64,000 nucleotides of DNA. Origin: Nonomuraea sp. NBC_00507. Lineage in GTDB: Bacteria; Actinomycetota; Actinomycetes; Streptosporangiales; Streptosporangiaceae. Below, in pieces: positions 8,186 through 17,500 of the stretch. Where the stretch lies: the NCBI RefSeq assembly GCF_036013525.1, contig NZ_CP107853.1, forward strand, positions 11,966,001 through 12,030,000, read 5' to 3'. Each line of letters begins with the position of its first letter. Positions within the stretch are counted from its first letter, which is position 1. The position numbers were made by a program, and so were the translations under genes. Under the pieces are notes generated by a model that searched no databases, was not told where the DNA came from, and saw only the letters and a program-made list of their open reading frames with translations.

Positions 8186-10669
8186 ATGAACACGCTTGCG
8201 CTCGCTGACCCGAGGGCCGAGCTGGCGACCGTCGGTGGCAAGGGCGAGTCCCTCGCCCGCCTGGCCGTGGCCGGTCTGCCGGTGCCGGACGGGTTCCACG
8301 TCACCACCGCGGCGTACCGCGACTTCGTGGACCGCCACAACCTGCAGGACAAGATCCTCTCGGGCGACGCCGACGAGATCGCGACCCTGTTCGCCGCCCA
8401 TGAGATGCCGGCCGAGACGGCCGGTGACATTCTGGCCGCCTACGCGGCGATGGGCGAGGATCCGGCGGTGGCCGTGCGCTCGTCGGCGACCGCGGAGGAC
8501 CTGCCGGGCATGTCGTTCGCCGGGCAACAGGACAGCTACCTCAACATCAGCGGCACCGAGCGGCTCCTGGACGCGGTCAAGCGCTGCTGGGCCTCGCTGT
8601 GGACCGAGCGGGCGATCGCCTACCGCAAGCGCAACGGCATCCCCCAGAACGAGGTGGCCATCGCCGTCGTCGTCCAGGAACTCGTGCCGGCCGACGCCGC
8701 GGGCGTGCTGTTCACCGAGGACCGCCTCTCCCCCGGCCTCCTGACCGTCAACGCCGCGTGGGGGCTGGGCGAGGCCGTCGTCGGCGGCCTGGTCACACCG
8801 GACACGATCACGCTCGACCGCGCGGGCCGTACGGTCGTCACCGAGACGATCGCGTCCAAGGCGGTCATGACCGTGCGCACGCCCGGCGGCACGGCCGAGG
8901 AGCCCGTCCCCCTGGACAGGCGCGACGCGCCTGTCCTGTCCGCCGCGCAGGCCGCGCAGCTCGCCGGGCTGGGCATGACCATTGAGGAGTTGTACGGCTG
9001 CCCGATGGACGTGGAGTGGGCCATCCACGACGCGCAGCTCTACATCCTCCAGGCGCGGCCGATCACCGGGCAGCGCGAGGTGTGGAACGACTCGCTCAAG
9101 GGCGACTACCTGTGGAGCAACGGCAACCTGGGCGAGGCGATCCCCAGCGTGATGACGCCGTGCACCTGGTCGCTCGTGCAGGCGTTCATGAGCGAGATCA
9201 TGATCCTCGGCGACCTCGGCGGCCACCCCATCTGCGGGAACATCGGTGGCCGGGTCTACATGAACATGAGCCTGACCGCCTCGCTCGGAGCGGCGCTCGG
9301 GATCACGAAGAAGATCAAAGAGACCCAGGAACCGGTCTACGGCCGGCTGCCCGAGGGGATCGAGACGCCGCGCCTGCCGATGTCGCGCTGGCAGACGCTC
9401 AAGGCAGCCAAGCCGATGCTCGGCGGCCGCCGGGCCGTCCAGCAGGAGACGGGCCGGCTCCCCGAGTACATCGCGACCGTCGCCCAGCGCATCGAGAACA
9501 TCCGCGACAAGATCGCCGCGCAGGACGACCTGGTCACGCTCTGGGAGAACGAGGTGGAGCCGCAGTTCCGCGAGAGCAACCGCATGCTGGCCTGCGCGGC
9601 CCGGCAGGACGCGGGCTCGCTCGTCTACCTCGGCTCCCAGCTGGAGAAGCTGGTCGGAGAGGTCGACGCCAACGCGCTGATGACCGGGCTGCAGGGCAGC
9701 AGCAGCCAGCTGGAGAGCCTCGGCCCGCTGCTCGGCCTGGCGCGGATCAAGCGCGGCGAACTCTCCCGCGACGCCTACGCCCGCAGGTACGGTCACCGGT
9801 GCCCCGACGAGTTCGAGGTCTCCATCGCCCGGCCGGTCGAGGACCCGGCGTGGATCGACCGGCAGCTCGCCGCACTCACGACCGATCCGGCCGAGCTGCT
9901 GGGGCGCCAGGAGGAGGCGAACACCGCCGCCTGGCAGCGGTTCCGCGAGCGGCATCCGCGCAAGGCCGAGAAGTTCCGCCGCAAGATCGACCGCTGGACG
10001 GCGATCGTGCAGGCCCGCGAGGACACCCGGTCGGAGATGATGCGCGGCTTCTGGATGGTGCGCGACTTCGTGCTGCGTGCCGGGGAGCTGACCGGGCAGG
10101 GCGACGACCTGTTCTTCCTGACGATCGAGGAGATCCTGGAGGTGCTGGGCGGCTCCCGCCGGCCGCTGTCGCGGGTGGCCACGCGGCGGGCGACGTACGC
10201 GCTGTACCAGGCGCTGCCGCGGTACCCGGGCATCATCCGCGGCCGGTTCGATCCCGAGCGGTGGGCGGCCGATCCGGACCGGCGGGGCGACGTGTTCGAC
10301 GCCGCCGCGACGGTGGCGCCGCCGTCGCAGACCGTCAGCGGCATCCCCGGCTCGGCCGGCGTGGTCGAGGGCACGGCCCGCGTGATCGCCTCGGTGGCGG
10401 ACGGCGACAGGCTGGGAGAGGGCGAGATCCTGGTGACGACCGTGACGAACGTGGGCTGGACGCTGCTCTTCCCGCGGGCGGCGGCGGTCGTCACCGATGT
10501 GGGGGCGCCGCTGTCGCACGCCACGATCGTCGCGCGCGAGCTGGGGATTCCCGCCGTGGTCGGCACGAGGAACGCCACCATGCTGCTGCGCGACGGTGAC
10601 CGGATCCGCGTCGACGGCACCCATGGCACGGTCGAGGTCATCACCACCGCGGTACCCGCGCTCAGCTGA
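8186..10669 (+). CDS. PEP-synthase-like phosphotransferase (rifampin phosphotransferase family)
   Basis: This 827-residue protein starts at ATG 8186, with GGAG at 8174-8177; the frame stays open upstream but has no better start. It has three parts: an N-terminal ATP-grasp domain (VGGKGESLARL near residue 12, RSSATAEDLPGMSFAG near residue 100); a middle region of about 400 residues, comparable in place to the drug-binding domain of RPH; and a C-terminal swivelling His domain with TDVGAPLSHATIVAREL, catalytic His778. Length and order match RPH enzymes, which move a phosphate from ATP to a hydroxyl of rifamycins via the His. PEP synthase is less likely because the C-terminal PEP-binding barrel is missing. 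In this cluster it could phosphorylate the product or an intermediate for self-protection; that is inference. The inverted repeat known upstream of rifamycin-inducible rph genes was not seen in the 175-bp gap before it. Confidence 0.85.
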   Translation: MNTLALADPRAELATVGGKGESLARLAVAGLPVPDGFHVTTAAYRDFVDRHNLQDKILSGDADEIATLFAAHEMPAETAGDILAAYAAMGEDPAVAVRSSATAEDLPGMSFAGQQDSYLNISGTERLLDAVKRCWASLWTERAIAYRKRNGIPQNEVAIAVVVQELVPADAAGVLFTEDRLSPGLLTVNAAWGLGEAVVGGLVTPDTITLDRAGRTVVTETIASKAVMTVRTPGGTAEEPVPLDRRDAPVLSAAQAAQLAGLGMTIEELYGCPMDVEWAIHDAQLYILQARPITGQREVWNDSLKGDYLWSNGNLGEAIPSVMTPCTWSLVQAFMSEIMILGDLGGHPICGNIGGRVYMNMSLTASLGAALGITKKIKETQEPVYGRLPEGIETPRLPMSRWQTLKAAKPMLGGRRAVQQETGRLPEYIATVAQRIENIRDKIAAQDDLVTLWENEVEPQFRESNRMLACAARQDAGSLVYLGSQLEKLVGEVDANALMTGLQGSSSQLESLGPLLGLARIKRGELSRDAYARRYGHRCPDEFEVSIARPVEDPAWIDRQLAALTTDPAELLGRQEEANTAAWQRFRERHPRKAEKFRRKIDRWTAIVQAREDTRSEMMRGFWMVRDFVLRAGELTGQGDDLFFLTIEEILEVLGGSRRPLSRVATRRATYALYQALPRYPGIIRGRFDPERWAADPDRRGDVFDAAATVAPPSQTVSGIPGSAGVVEGTARVIASVADGDRLGEGEILVTTVTNVGWTLLFPRAAAVVTDVGAPLSHATIVARELGIPAVVGTRNATMLLRDGDRIRVDGTHGTVEVITTAVPALS

Positions 10670-10673
10670 AAAC

Positions 10674-10713
10674 CAGGACGCCGGGCTCGTGGCGAGCCCG
10701 GCGTCCTGTTTTT
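10674..10713. terminator. bidirectional intrinsic terminator
   Basis: A perfect 16-bp stem, CAGGACGCCGGGCTCG (10674-10689) with its complement at 10693-10708, encloses a TGG loop. It is followed by five T on the plus strand (10709-10713) and, read on the minus strand, by GTTTTC (10673-10668). It sits between two convergent stop codons, 10667-10669 (+) and 10713-10715 (-), so it can end transcription of both the phosphotransferase gene and the long biosynthetic operon. Confidence 0.92.
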
Positions 10714-11684
10714 CAGCGGCTCGCGACGAGCAGCCGCATCCCGAGCGGCAGGTCGAGCAGCTTCCCCGGCACCAGGCCCGCCTGCTCCAGCAAGGTCCCG
10801 TACTCCTCCTCCGTGCGCTCCCGCCCGCCGGTCATCACCATCATGTGCAGGTCGAAGGCGAGCGGCAGGTACGAGTCAGCGGAGACGACCCGCTCGATGA
10901 TCAGCAGTTCGGCCCCGGGCCGCATCGCCCGGGCGCAGTTGCGCAGCAACATGGCACACCGGTCGTCGTCCCAGTCGTGCATGATGCGGGAGAGCAGGTA
11001 GACGTCCCCGCCCGCCGGCACGGACACGAACAGGTCACCGCCGACGAGCTCGCATCTGTCCAGCACCCCTTCCAGGTGCGCGGACGCGGCCGCGACCACC
11101 TCCGGCACGTCGAACAGCACGCCCCGGGCCGAGGGGGTGTCCCGCAGCACCGTCCCGAGCAGGGCGCCCGTGCCGCCCGCGAGATCGACCACGGTGCGCG
11201 CCCCGGAGAAGTCGTAGGCGACGGGGACCTCGCGGAAGAACGCCGCGCCCGCCGCCATCCCGGCGTTGAAGGTGGCTGCCCTGCCGGGGTCGTCCGCCAG
11301 GTGCGCGAAGACGGGCATCCCGTGGACGTGCTCGAAGGCGGGCTCCCCCGTGCGGACGGCATGCGCCAGCCCGCCCCACGCGGCGCCGAAGTAGTCCTCG
11401 CCGTAGAGCGCGACGAGCGGCCCCAGCTCGTCGTGGCGCAGCAGGGCGCCCATCGGCGTGAGACCCCATCCACCGGCGCCGTCGGTGTCGACCAGGTCCA
11501 CGCGCGCTAACAGCCGGAGCAGGCGGTGCAGCGCGCCGGGGTGGGCGCCGACCGCCTCGGCGAGTTCGGCGCAGGTCAGGCGGCGCCCTTCGAGTGCGTC
11601 CGCGACACCGAGCCGGACCGCGACGAAGGTCGCCTGTGCCAGCCAGCCTCCGGTGGCGATCCGCATGAGCTCGTGCTCCATCAT
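10713..11684 (-). CDS. SAM-dependent O-methyltransferase
   Basis: This encodes 323 residues with an N-terminal winged-helix dimerisation domain (residues 1-95) and a C-terminal Rossmann methyltransferase fold. The SAM-binding motif is VVDLAGGTGALL near residue 166, with SRIMHDWDDDRC near residue 233. This is the layout of the actinomycete O-methyltransferases that act on phenolic or enolic hydroxyls of natural products. Its ribosome binding site (AAGGAAG, 11687-11693) overlaps the stop codon of the type II thioesterase gene, so it is the last gene of the operon. ATG 11681 is an equally good start. Codon 59 is TTA (11508-11510). A hydroxyl on the polyene end or on a ring precursor are possible targets; neither is proved. 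Confidence 0.87.
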   Translation of the reverse strand: MMEHELMRIATGGWLAQATFVAVRLGVADALEGRRLTCAELAEAVGAHPGALHRLLRLLARVDLVDTDGAGGWGLTPMGALLRHDELGPLVALYGEDYFGAAWGGLAHAVRTGEPAFEHVHGMPVFAHLADDPGRAATFNAGMAAGAAFFREVPVAYDFSGARTVVDLAGGTGALLGTVLRDTPSARGVLFDVPEVVAAASAHLEGVLDRCELVGGDLFVSVPAGGDVYLLSRIMHDWDDDRCAMLLRNCARAMRPGAELLIIERVVSADSYLPLAFDLHMMVMTGGRERTEEEYGTLLEQAGLVPGKLLDLPLGMRLLVASR

Positions 11685-11691
11685 GACTTCC

Positions 11692-12435
11692 TTACGGTGT
11701 GGACGGCCAGGCCGTGGAGAGGGCGCCGAGCAGCCGCGCGATCACTTCGGTCCGCCGCGGCACGAGGTAGAAGTGGTCGCCGCCCAGCACACAGAGGGTG
11801 AACGCGGCCCGGGTCAGCTCGCTCCACCGCGCGGCCTGCCCGATGGTCACCTCGGGGTCGGCCTCGCCGAGAAGCGCGGTGACGGGGCAGCTGAGTACGC
11901 CACCCGAGCGATGCAGGTACGTCTCGTCGACCCGGTAGTCGTTGCGGACCACCGGTAACGTCAGCTCACGGATCACCGGATCGGCGAGGAGTTCCGGCTC
12001 CATGCCGCCGAGGCGTACCAGATCGGCGATCAGCTCGTCGTCGGTGCCCGACCCGGTGCCGGAGGCGCGGTGCTCGTGCGGCGCGTGCCGGCCCGAGGCG
12101 AACAGGTGCGCCACGCCGCGGCCGCGGGCCTCCAACTCGCGCGCCACCTCGTACGCGATCAACGCCCCCATGCTGTGCCCGAACAGCGCGACCGGCCGGT
12201 CGAGCAGCGGTGCCATGGCGTCGGCGATCAGCTTGGCGAGGTGACCCGCATCGTCGACCATCGGGTCCGCGCGGCGGTCGGCCCGCCCCGGATACTGCAC
12301 GGCGCGCAGCTCGACGGCCGGCGGGAGGTCGCGGTGCCAGGCCCGGTAGAAACTCGCCGAGCCGCCCGCGTGGGGGAAGCAGAACAGCCGCGAACCGGCC
12401 AGCGGCCGGGGCGCGTAGCAGGGGAACCAGCTCAT
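11692..12435 (-). CDS. type II (editing) thioesterase
   Basis: This encodes 247 residues of alpha/beta-hydrolase. It begins MSWFPCYAPRPLAG and has the oxyanion motif FCFPHAGGSASFY, nucleophile Ser in LFGHSMGALIAYEVAREL, and catalytic His in GGDHFYLV near the C-terminus. The ATG at 12433-12435 overlaps the TGA of the reductase gene (ATGA). The frame is open further upstream, but that extension is a shadow of the reductase. Such enzymes release wrongly loaded or stalled groups from carrier proteins and are standard in pyochelin/yersiniabactin-like clusters (YbtT, PchC). Codon 160 is TTA (11956-11958). Confidence 0.92.
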   Translation of the reverse strand: MSWFPCYAPRPLAGSRLFCFPHAGGSASFYRAWHRDLPPAVELRAVQYPGRADRRADPMVDDAGHLAKLIADAMAPLLDRPVALFGHSMGALIAYEVARELEARGRGVAHLFASGRHAPHEHRASGTGSGTDDELIADLVRLGGMEPELLADPVIRELTLPVVRNDYRVDETYLHRSGGVLSCPVTALLGEADPEVTIGQAARWSELTRAAFTLCVLGGDHFYLVPRRTEVIARLLGALSTAWPSTP

Positions 12436-13466
12436 GAGATCTCCGCGGCGGACAGTGGCCGCGGCGCCGGCTGGACCAGCAGTTCGGGCCGGCCGATGGC
12501 CGCGGTGGCGTCCTGCCAGAGGCGGCTGAGCGACAGGTAGTACTGGCCCTGGCGCAGCGGATCCGCCACCCCCTCGGCCGCCTCGCGCAGCTCGGTCAGC
12601 GCCCGACGCACGCCGTCCGGCCACACCGTGGTCACGATGTCGTGGAAGGTCGGGGCCTGTTCCGCGCCGATGACCGTGGCGCTGGGCAGGCGGAGGTGGT
12701 CCGCCCCGGCGTCGAAGCGGCCGTCCGGGTCGCGGCCGACGTACATGCGCGGGCTCCACACGAGCGGTCCGTGCGTGTTGACGAGCGTGAGCGAGCCACC
12801 CTCGGTTCCCAGCGTGATGCGGTGCAGCAGGTGCAGGTGGGCGTCGGGGTCGTTGGGGGCGATCTGGTTCTGCACGCGCAGGGTCAGCGGCACGCCGCCG
12901 ATCGTCCCCGTGACGCAAAGGAAAGGCGTTCCGGGGGCGGTGGCGGTGAACGCCCACGGGCGCAGTGCGCCCAGCGCGCGGCCCAGGATGTCGAACAGGG
13001 CGTAGGCGACGTGGACGCTGCAGGCGGCGTCCACGTACAGCGGTTGCTGCAGCGCGCGGAGCCGGCGGGCGGCCTCGATGAACGCTCGCACCGGCTCCAG
13101 GTGCGCGTACAAGGTGTTGACGTGGTGGACGGCCGGCGCCGCCCGGGCGGCGCGCAGGCACTGGGCCAGCTCGTCGGCGTGCAGGGGGTGCTCCTGGAGC
13201 ACGTGCACGCCGCGGCTCAGCAGCGCGCGGGCCAGTTCACTGCCCTCTCCCCCGACGACTCCGGCGCGCACCACCACACAGGCCAGGTCGGCCACGCCGG
13301 GCACCTGGTCCGGGTCCGTGAGCAGCGGCACCCCGTACGCCCTGGCGTATCCGGCGGATCTGGCGCTGCCGCGGGCGAGGATGCCGGTCAGCTGGAACGG
13401 GCCCTGCTCCAGGGCCGACAGGTAGACCTGGCCGAACCTGGTGCCGCAGACCACGACCCGCTTCAC
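12432..13466 (-). CDS. thiazolinyl imine reductase (Irp3/PchG type)
   Basis: This encodes 344 residues with an N-terminal Rossmann motif, VVVCGTRFGQVYLSALEQ, then GILARGSARSAGYARAYGVP and the family-typical VLQEHPLH near residue 90. This matches the Gfo/Idh/MocA-related reductases Irp3 (yersiniabactin) and PchG (pyochelin). They use NADPH to reduce a carrier-bound thiazoline to a thiazolidine. It starts with GTG (13464-13466), overlapping the TGA of the upstream gene by 4 bp. Its presence shows that at least one of the three predicted rings is reduced. The last ring is the likely target because its module also carries the methyltransferase, as in PchF. Confidence 0.9.
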   Translation of the reverse strand: MKRVVVCGTRFGQVYLSALEQGPFQLTGILARGSARSAGYARAYGVPLLTDPDQVPGVADLACVVVRAGVVGGEGSELARALLSRGVHVLQEHPLHADELAQCLRAARAAPAVHHVNTLYAHLEPVRAFIEAARRLRALQQPLYVDAACSVHVAYALFDILGRALGALRPWAFTATAPGTPFLCVTGTIGGVPLTLRVQNQIAPNDPDAHLHLLHRITLGTEGGSLTLVNTHGPLVWSPRMYVGRDPDGRFDAGADHLRLPSATVIGAEQAPTFHDIVTTVWPDGVRRALTELREAAEGVADPLRQGQYYLSLSRLWQDATAAIGRPELLVQPAPRPLSAAEIS

Positions 13467-14521
13467 AGCGCGCCCTCCTCGAAGATCGGCGCGGTCACGT
13501 CGATGCGCGGCACGGCGTCCGTGAGCACGATCGTCGCCACGGGTTCCAGGTCCGCCAGCATCAGGGCGGGGTCGAGCACGCTGTCGGCGTAGTGGACGCC
13601 GGGCTCGATGGCCCCGCGGAGCATGGCGAGCGCCGTGTGCGCGACGACCGCGCCGCTGAGCTCGTACGAGTCCGCGGCCCGCAGCGCCAGCGTGTGGGTG
13701 GAGTGCGGGCCGCTGAGCTGGAAGAGCAGGACGTAGTAAGGCGTTCGCCCGGCCATTTCGAGCTCGGCCACGCGCGTCAGGTCCGCGGCCGAGGACACCG
13801 TGCTCGCGGTGGCGAGGACGCGGTCACCGGTGAGCACGTTGTACCAGCGGGCCTCCTGCAGCCCGAGTTCCCTGGCCACCCGTTCCGCCTCGGCGCTGAG
13901 GAAGGGGTAGGCGGTCACCAGGCCGGGGAAGTAGGGCAGTTCGACGTCGCGCGCCGGGGTCAGCGCGCGGGAGACCCGGCCGCCGTCGCGCCACCCGGCC
14001 AGGGCCTCGCCGTGGCCGCCGGCCAGCAGGTAGTCGCCCGCCGCCGCGGGGGTGAGCCGGTCGAGGCCGCCGGTGTAGACATCGAGGCGGAGCGGGCCGC
14101 CTCCGGCGAGCCTGGCCAGATGGCGGGGCAGGAGGCCGGTGAGGCCGGGGAGCATGCCCGCCGACAGGACGGCGCGGCGGCCGGCTGCGCCGGTGAGGGC
14201 GAGCAGGGCGAACGCGGGGTCGTCGCCGGCCGCGTCCACATAGTCGGCGCCGGCGGCCAGTGCGGCCCGCGCCACCCGGTCGAGCAGGAGGTAGGAAGGG
14301 CCCGCGCAGTTGACCACGATGCGGCAGCCCCGGCAGAACCTGGCCAGCGACGTTTCGTCGTAGGCGTCCACCTGGCACGCCTCGCCGCGGCCGGCCAGTT
14401 CGTCGCGCACGAAGCGGCGAGCGGACGCGCCGTCGCGCCCGCCGATGCGCACGCCGTGGTCGGCGAGCAGCCGCGCCGCCGCACCGCCGACCGCGCCGTA
14501 CGCTCCGACGATGCCGATCAC
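13463..14521 (-). CDS. saccharopine-dehydrogenase-like NAD(P)-binding protein
   Basis: This encodes 352 residues. The N-terminus is a Rossmann nucleotide-binding site, IGIVGAYGAVGGAAARLL, followed by VVNCAGPS near residue 70 and DYVDAAGDDP near residue 93. All three are characteristic of the saccharopine dehydrogenase/trans-acting enoyl reductase-like family. The gene starts with GTG (14519-14521), overlapping the NRPS stop by 4 bp, and itself overlaps the imine reductase gene. That tight coupling implies a role on the NRPS product or on a carrier-bound ring. It might be a second reductase or an oxidoreductase of a thiazoline; the reaction is not known to me. Confidence 0.75.
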   Translation of the reverse strand: MIGIVGAYGAVGGAAARLLADHGVRIGGRDGASARRFVRDELAGRGEACQVDAYDETSLARFCRGCRIVVNCAGPSYLLLDRVARAALAAGADYVDAAGDDPAFALLALTGAAGRRAVLSAGMLPGLTGLLPRHLARLAGGGPLRLDVYTGGLDRLTPAAAGDYLLAGGHGEALAGWRDGGRVSRALTPARDVELPYFPGLVTAYPFLSAEAERVARELGLQEARWYNVLTGDRVLATASTVSSAADLTRVAELEMAGRTPYYVLLFQLSGPHSTHTLALRAADSYELSGAVVAHTALAMLRGAIEPGVHYADSVLDPALMLADLEPVATIVLTDAVPRIDVTAPIFEEGAL

Positions 14522-17500
14522 CCGGTCACCCCGGTGATCAGCTTGGCCACGCCGGGCGCGTACGTGGCGTCGAGGCAGCTGAAGTGGTCGCCTTCGACGT
14601 CGTGGACGGTAAGCCGGCCCAGGCAGAGGTCGCGCCAGAAGTCCGTCATGTCGTTCTGCAAGGTCGGCACGAGGTTAGTGATGCCGCGCTGGCGCAGGAA
14701 CGTGATGTCGCCCGCATACGGCTCCGGGTCGTAATGGGTGACGGCGGTGAAGCTCTGTTTGAAGACGCGGTACGCGAGGGCCACGCGGTCCGGCGGGTGC
14801 TCGAGGTCGCGGGCGACGGCGGCCAGCCGCTCCTCGTGGGGGACGGCGGCCAGGGCGGCGAAGCGGCGACCGATCTCGGCGAGCCCGGGGTCGTGGTGGC
14901 CGGCGAGCGCGGCCAGGCTGCCTTCGCGCACGTGACCCGAGTCCAGTACGGCGTGCAGGGCCCGGGCCAGGTCTGCCGCCGGGTAGCCGAGCCGTTCCGG
15001 GTCCACGCCGCAGGCCTGGGCGAAGCCGTACTCCAGCATGAGCTCGTCGGCGATCCGGTAGGGGAAGCGGGAGCTGCTGATGACGGTGAGCTCGTCGACG
15101 ACCGCGCCGCTCTCGGTGAGCTGGCGGGCGAGCTCGGTGGCGACCAGGCCGCCCATGCAGTAGCCGACGACGTGGTAACGCGACGCCCCCTCCTTGAGCA
15201 GCAGCCGTGCGTATGATGCGGCCAGCGTTTCCACCGCCGTGGCGGGCTCCAGCTCCAGGTAGCGCTCGGCGTCGTTGACCACTAGGCCGATCAGGGGCCC
15301 GCCGGAGAGCTCCCGGGTGAGGGCGCGGTAGGGGGTCAGGGTTCCGGTGCCGTCGTGGACGAGCACGCGCGTCGGGCCTTCGCCGCCGGCCAGGTGCACC
15401 AGCGGGCTGGCCTGCGTACGGGACTGCCCGCGGGCCCGGTCCTCGCGTGCCTGGCGGAGGTGGGCGGCGAGCGCGGCCACGGTCGGCTGGTTGACGAGCT
15501 GGCGGACGAGGCTGTCCCAGTAGGAGTCTTCTGCTTCTGGCAGCTCCTCGCGTATCCGCCCGGCCAGCCGGGTGACCAGCAGCGAGTCGCCGCCCAGCGC
15601 GAAGAAGTCCTGGTCCCTGCCGACCCGTGGGAGTCCGAGCAGCTCGGCCCAGAGCGCGGCCAGCCGCCGTTCCAGGTCGTCACGCGGCTCCTCGCCTGCG
15701 GGGGCGGCCTCGCCGGCCGCGCGCGGGAGGAGGGTGCGCAGCCGCTTCCGGTCGATCTTGCCGTTGTCCGTCAGCGGCAGCTCGTCGACCACCTGGACGT
15801 GGGCCGGCATCATGTAGTCGGGCAGCCGCTCGGCCAGGAAGCTCCGCAGCCGCGCGAGGTCGACGTGCTCGCGGTCGGCGGGGAAGCGGGCCGCGAAGAC
15901 GCACTGGCCCAGGGGCGCCAGCGGCTCGGCGGGCTCCGGCAGGCAGGCGTGCACGTGGGCGCCCGCTCCTTCCAGCAGGTCGTGCCACTCCTCGCGGGTG
16001 ATGAAGGTGCGGTCGCGGCCGCGCCGCACGTCCTCGTAGTCGCCGGGGTTCATCAGGAACTCCATCGAGCTCATGATCTGCACGTGCTCGCGGGTGGTCT
16101 CGATGAACACCAGCCAGCCGCCTGGTGCGAGCAGCTCGCGGAACCTGGCCAGGACGACGGCGGCGTCCTGGGAGTTGTGCAGGACGTTGGCGCAGAGGAT
16201 GACGTCGAAGGAGTTGGGTTCGTACCCTTGGGCGCGGTAGTCGGCGTTGATGTCGAACAGGCCGTACCGCACCCATGGGTGGTCGGCGAAGCGCTCGGCC
16301 GCCTGGCTGATGAAGAACCTGGACAGGTCGGTGAACAGGTACTCCACCTGGTGCCCGGCGAGTTCGGGGATCAGTTCGGCGCTGGTGCCGCCGACGCCTG
16401 CGCCTGCTTCGAGGACGCGCAGCGGGCCGCCTTCGTGGTGTGCGGCAACGCGGCCGACGACGGCTCGGGCGATGCGGTTGACGTACCTGCTGAGTACGTT
16501 GTCCTTGTAGGCTCCCTCGGCTGTTTCCACGCCCGCCCCGGGGAACAGCAGTTCGCGCGCGTCGAGTTCGCCGCGCATCAGCTCGGGCAGGTGGGCGGTG
16601 CTGGCGCGGAGGAATCCGATCAGTTCGGCTCCGTAGTCGAGGCCGTCGGTCAGTGTCTCGACCTCGCTCCAGAGCGCGGCCAGGTCGGCGTCGGGGCGCA
16701 GGTTCCGGTACGCGCCCGCTGGGTCGAGGTCGAGCCGTCCGCGTTCGTGCAGTGCCGTGAGCCAGCGCCTGACGAGGCGGTGGTGGTCCGGCGCGACCCT
16801 GGCGGTCTCCAGGATCTCGGCCGGCTCGTGGGCGGCGTCTGCGCCGGTGAACAGTCCCGCGTCGCGTAGCGCGGCGGCCATCGAGGTCAGTGCGATCTCG
16901 TCCAGCGTCTCGGCCACCGCGATCACCTGGGGCAGATCGACGCCGGCGAGGGCATCGGCGGCCGCGGCCTTCGCCGCGTCGGCGACGTCCAGGCGAATGT
17001 CCGGCCCGGTTCCGGGCGCTCCGTGGTTGTCGTCGTGCTTGCGTGCCGCCTGGGCGAAGGCGACCAGCCTGCGCTCCAGCGCGCGGTCACCGTCGACGAT
17101 CACTGTGCTGGCGGCGATCGCCGGGTGGGCCTGCAGCGCGGCCTCCACTTCGGCCAGTTCGATCCGGTGGCCCCGGATCTTGACCTGGGAGTCCTGCCTG
17201 CCGAGGAACTCGATGTCGCCGTCCGGCCAGTAACGGCCGAGGTCGCCGGTCCGGTAGAGGCGTTCGCGGTCGTGCTGGACGAATCGTTCGGCGGTCCTGG
17301 CCTGGTCGCCGAGATATCCCCGCGCCACTCCGGCGCCGCCGATGTACAACTCGCCCGCCACCCAGTCAGGGCTTGGCCGCATGTTCGCGTCGAGCACGTG
17401 GAAGGTCTGGTTGGCCAGCGGCTTGCCGTACGGGACGCTGACCCGGCCGGCGGGCAGGTCACCGATGGGGTGGTAGATGGACCAGATGGCGGCCTCCGTC

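Noticed and set aside
11692..13161. Longer version of the type II thioesterase starting at 13161
   Set aside because: The first 240 residues are low-complexity shadow of the reductase gene; a proper start with ATGA overlap exists at 12435.
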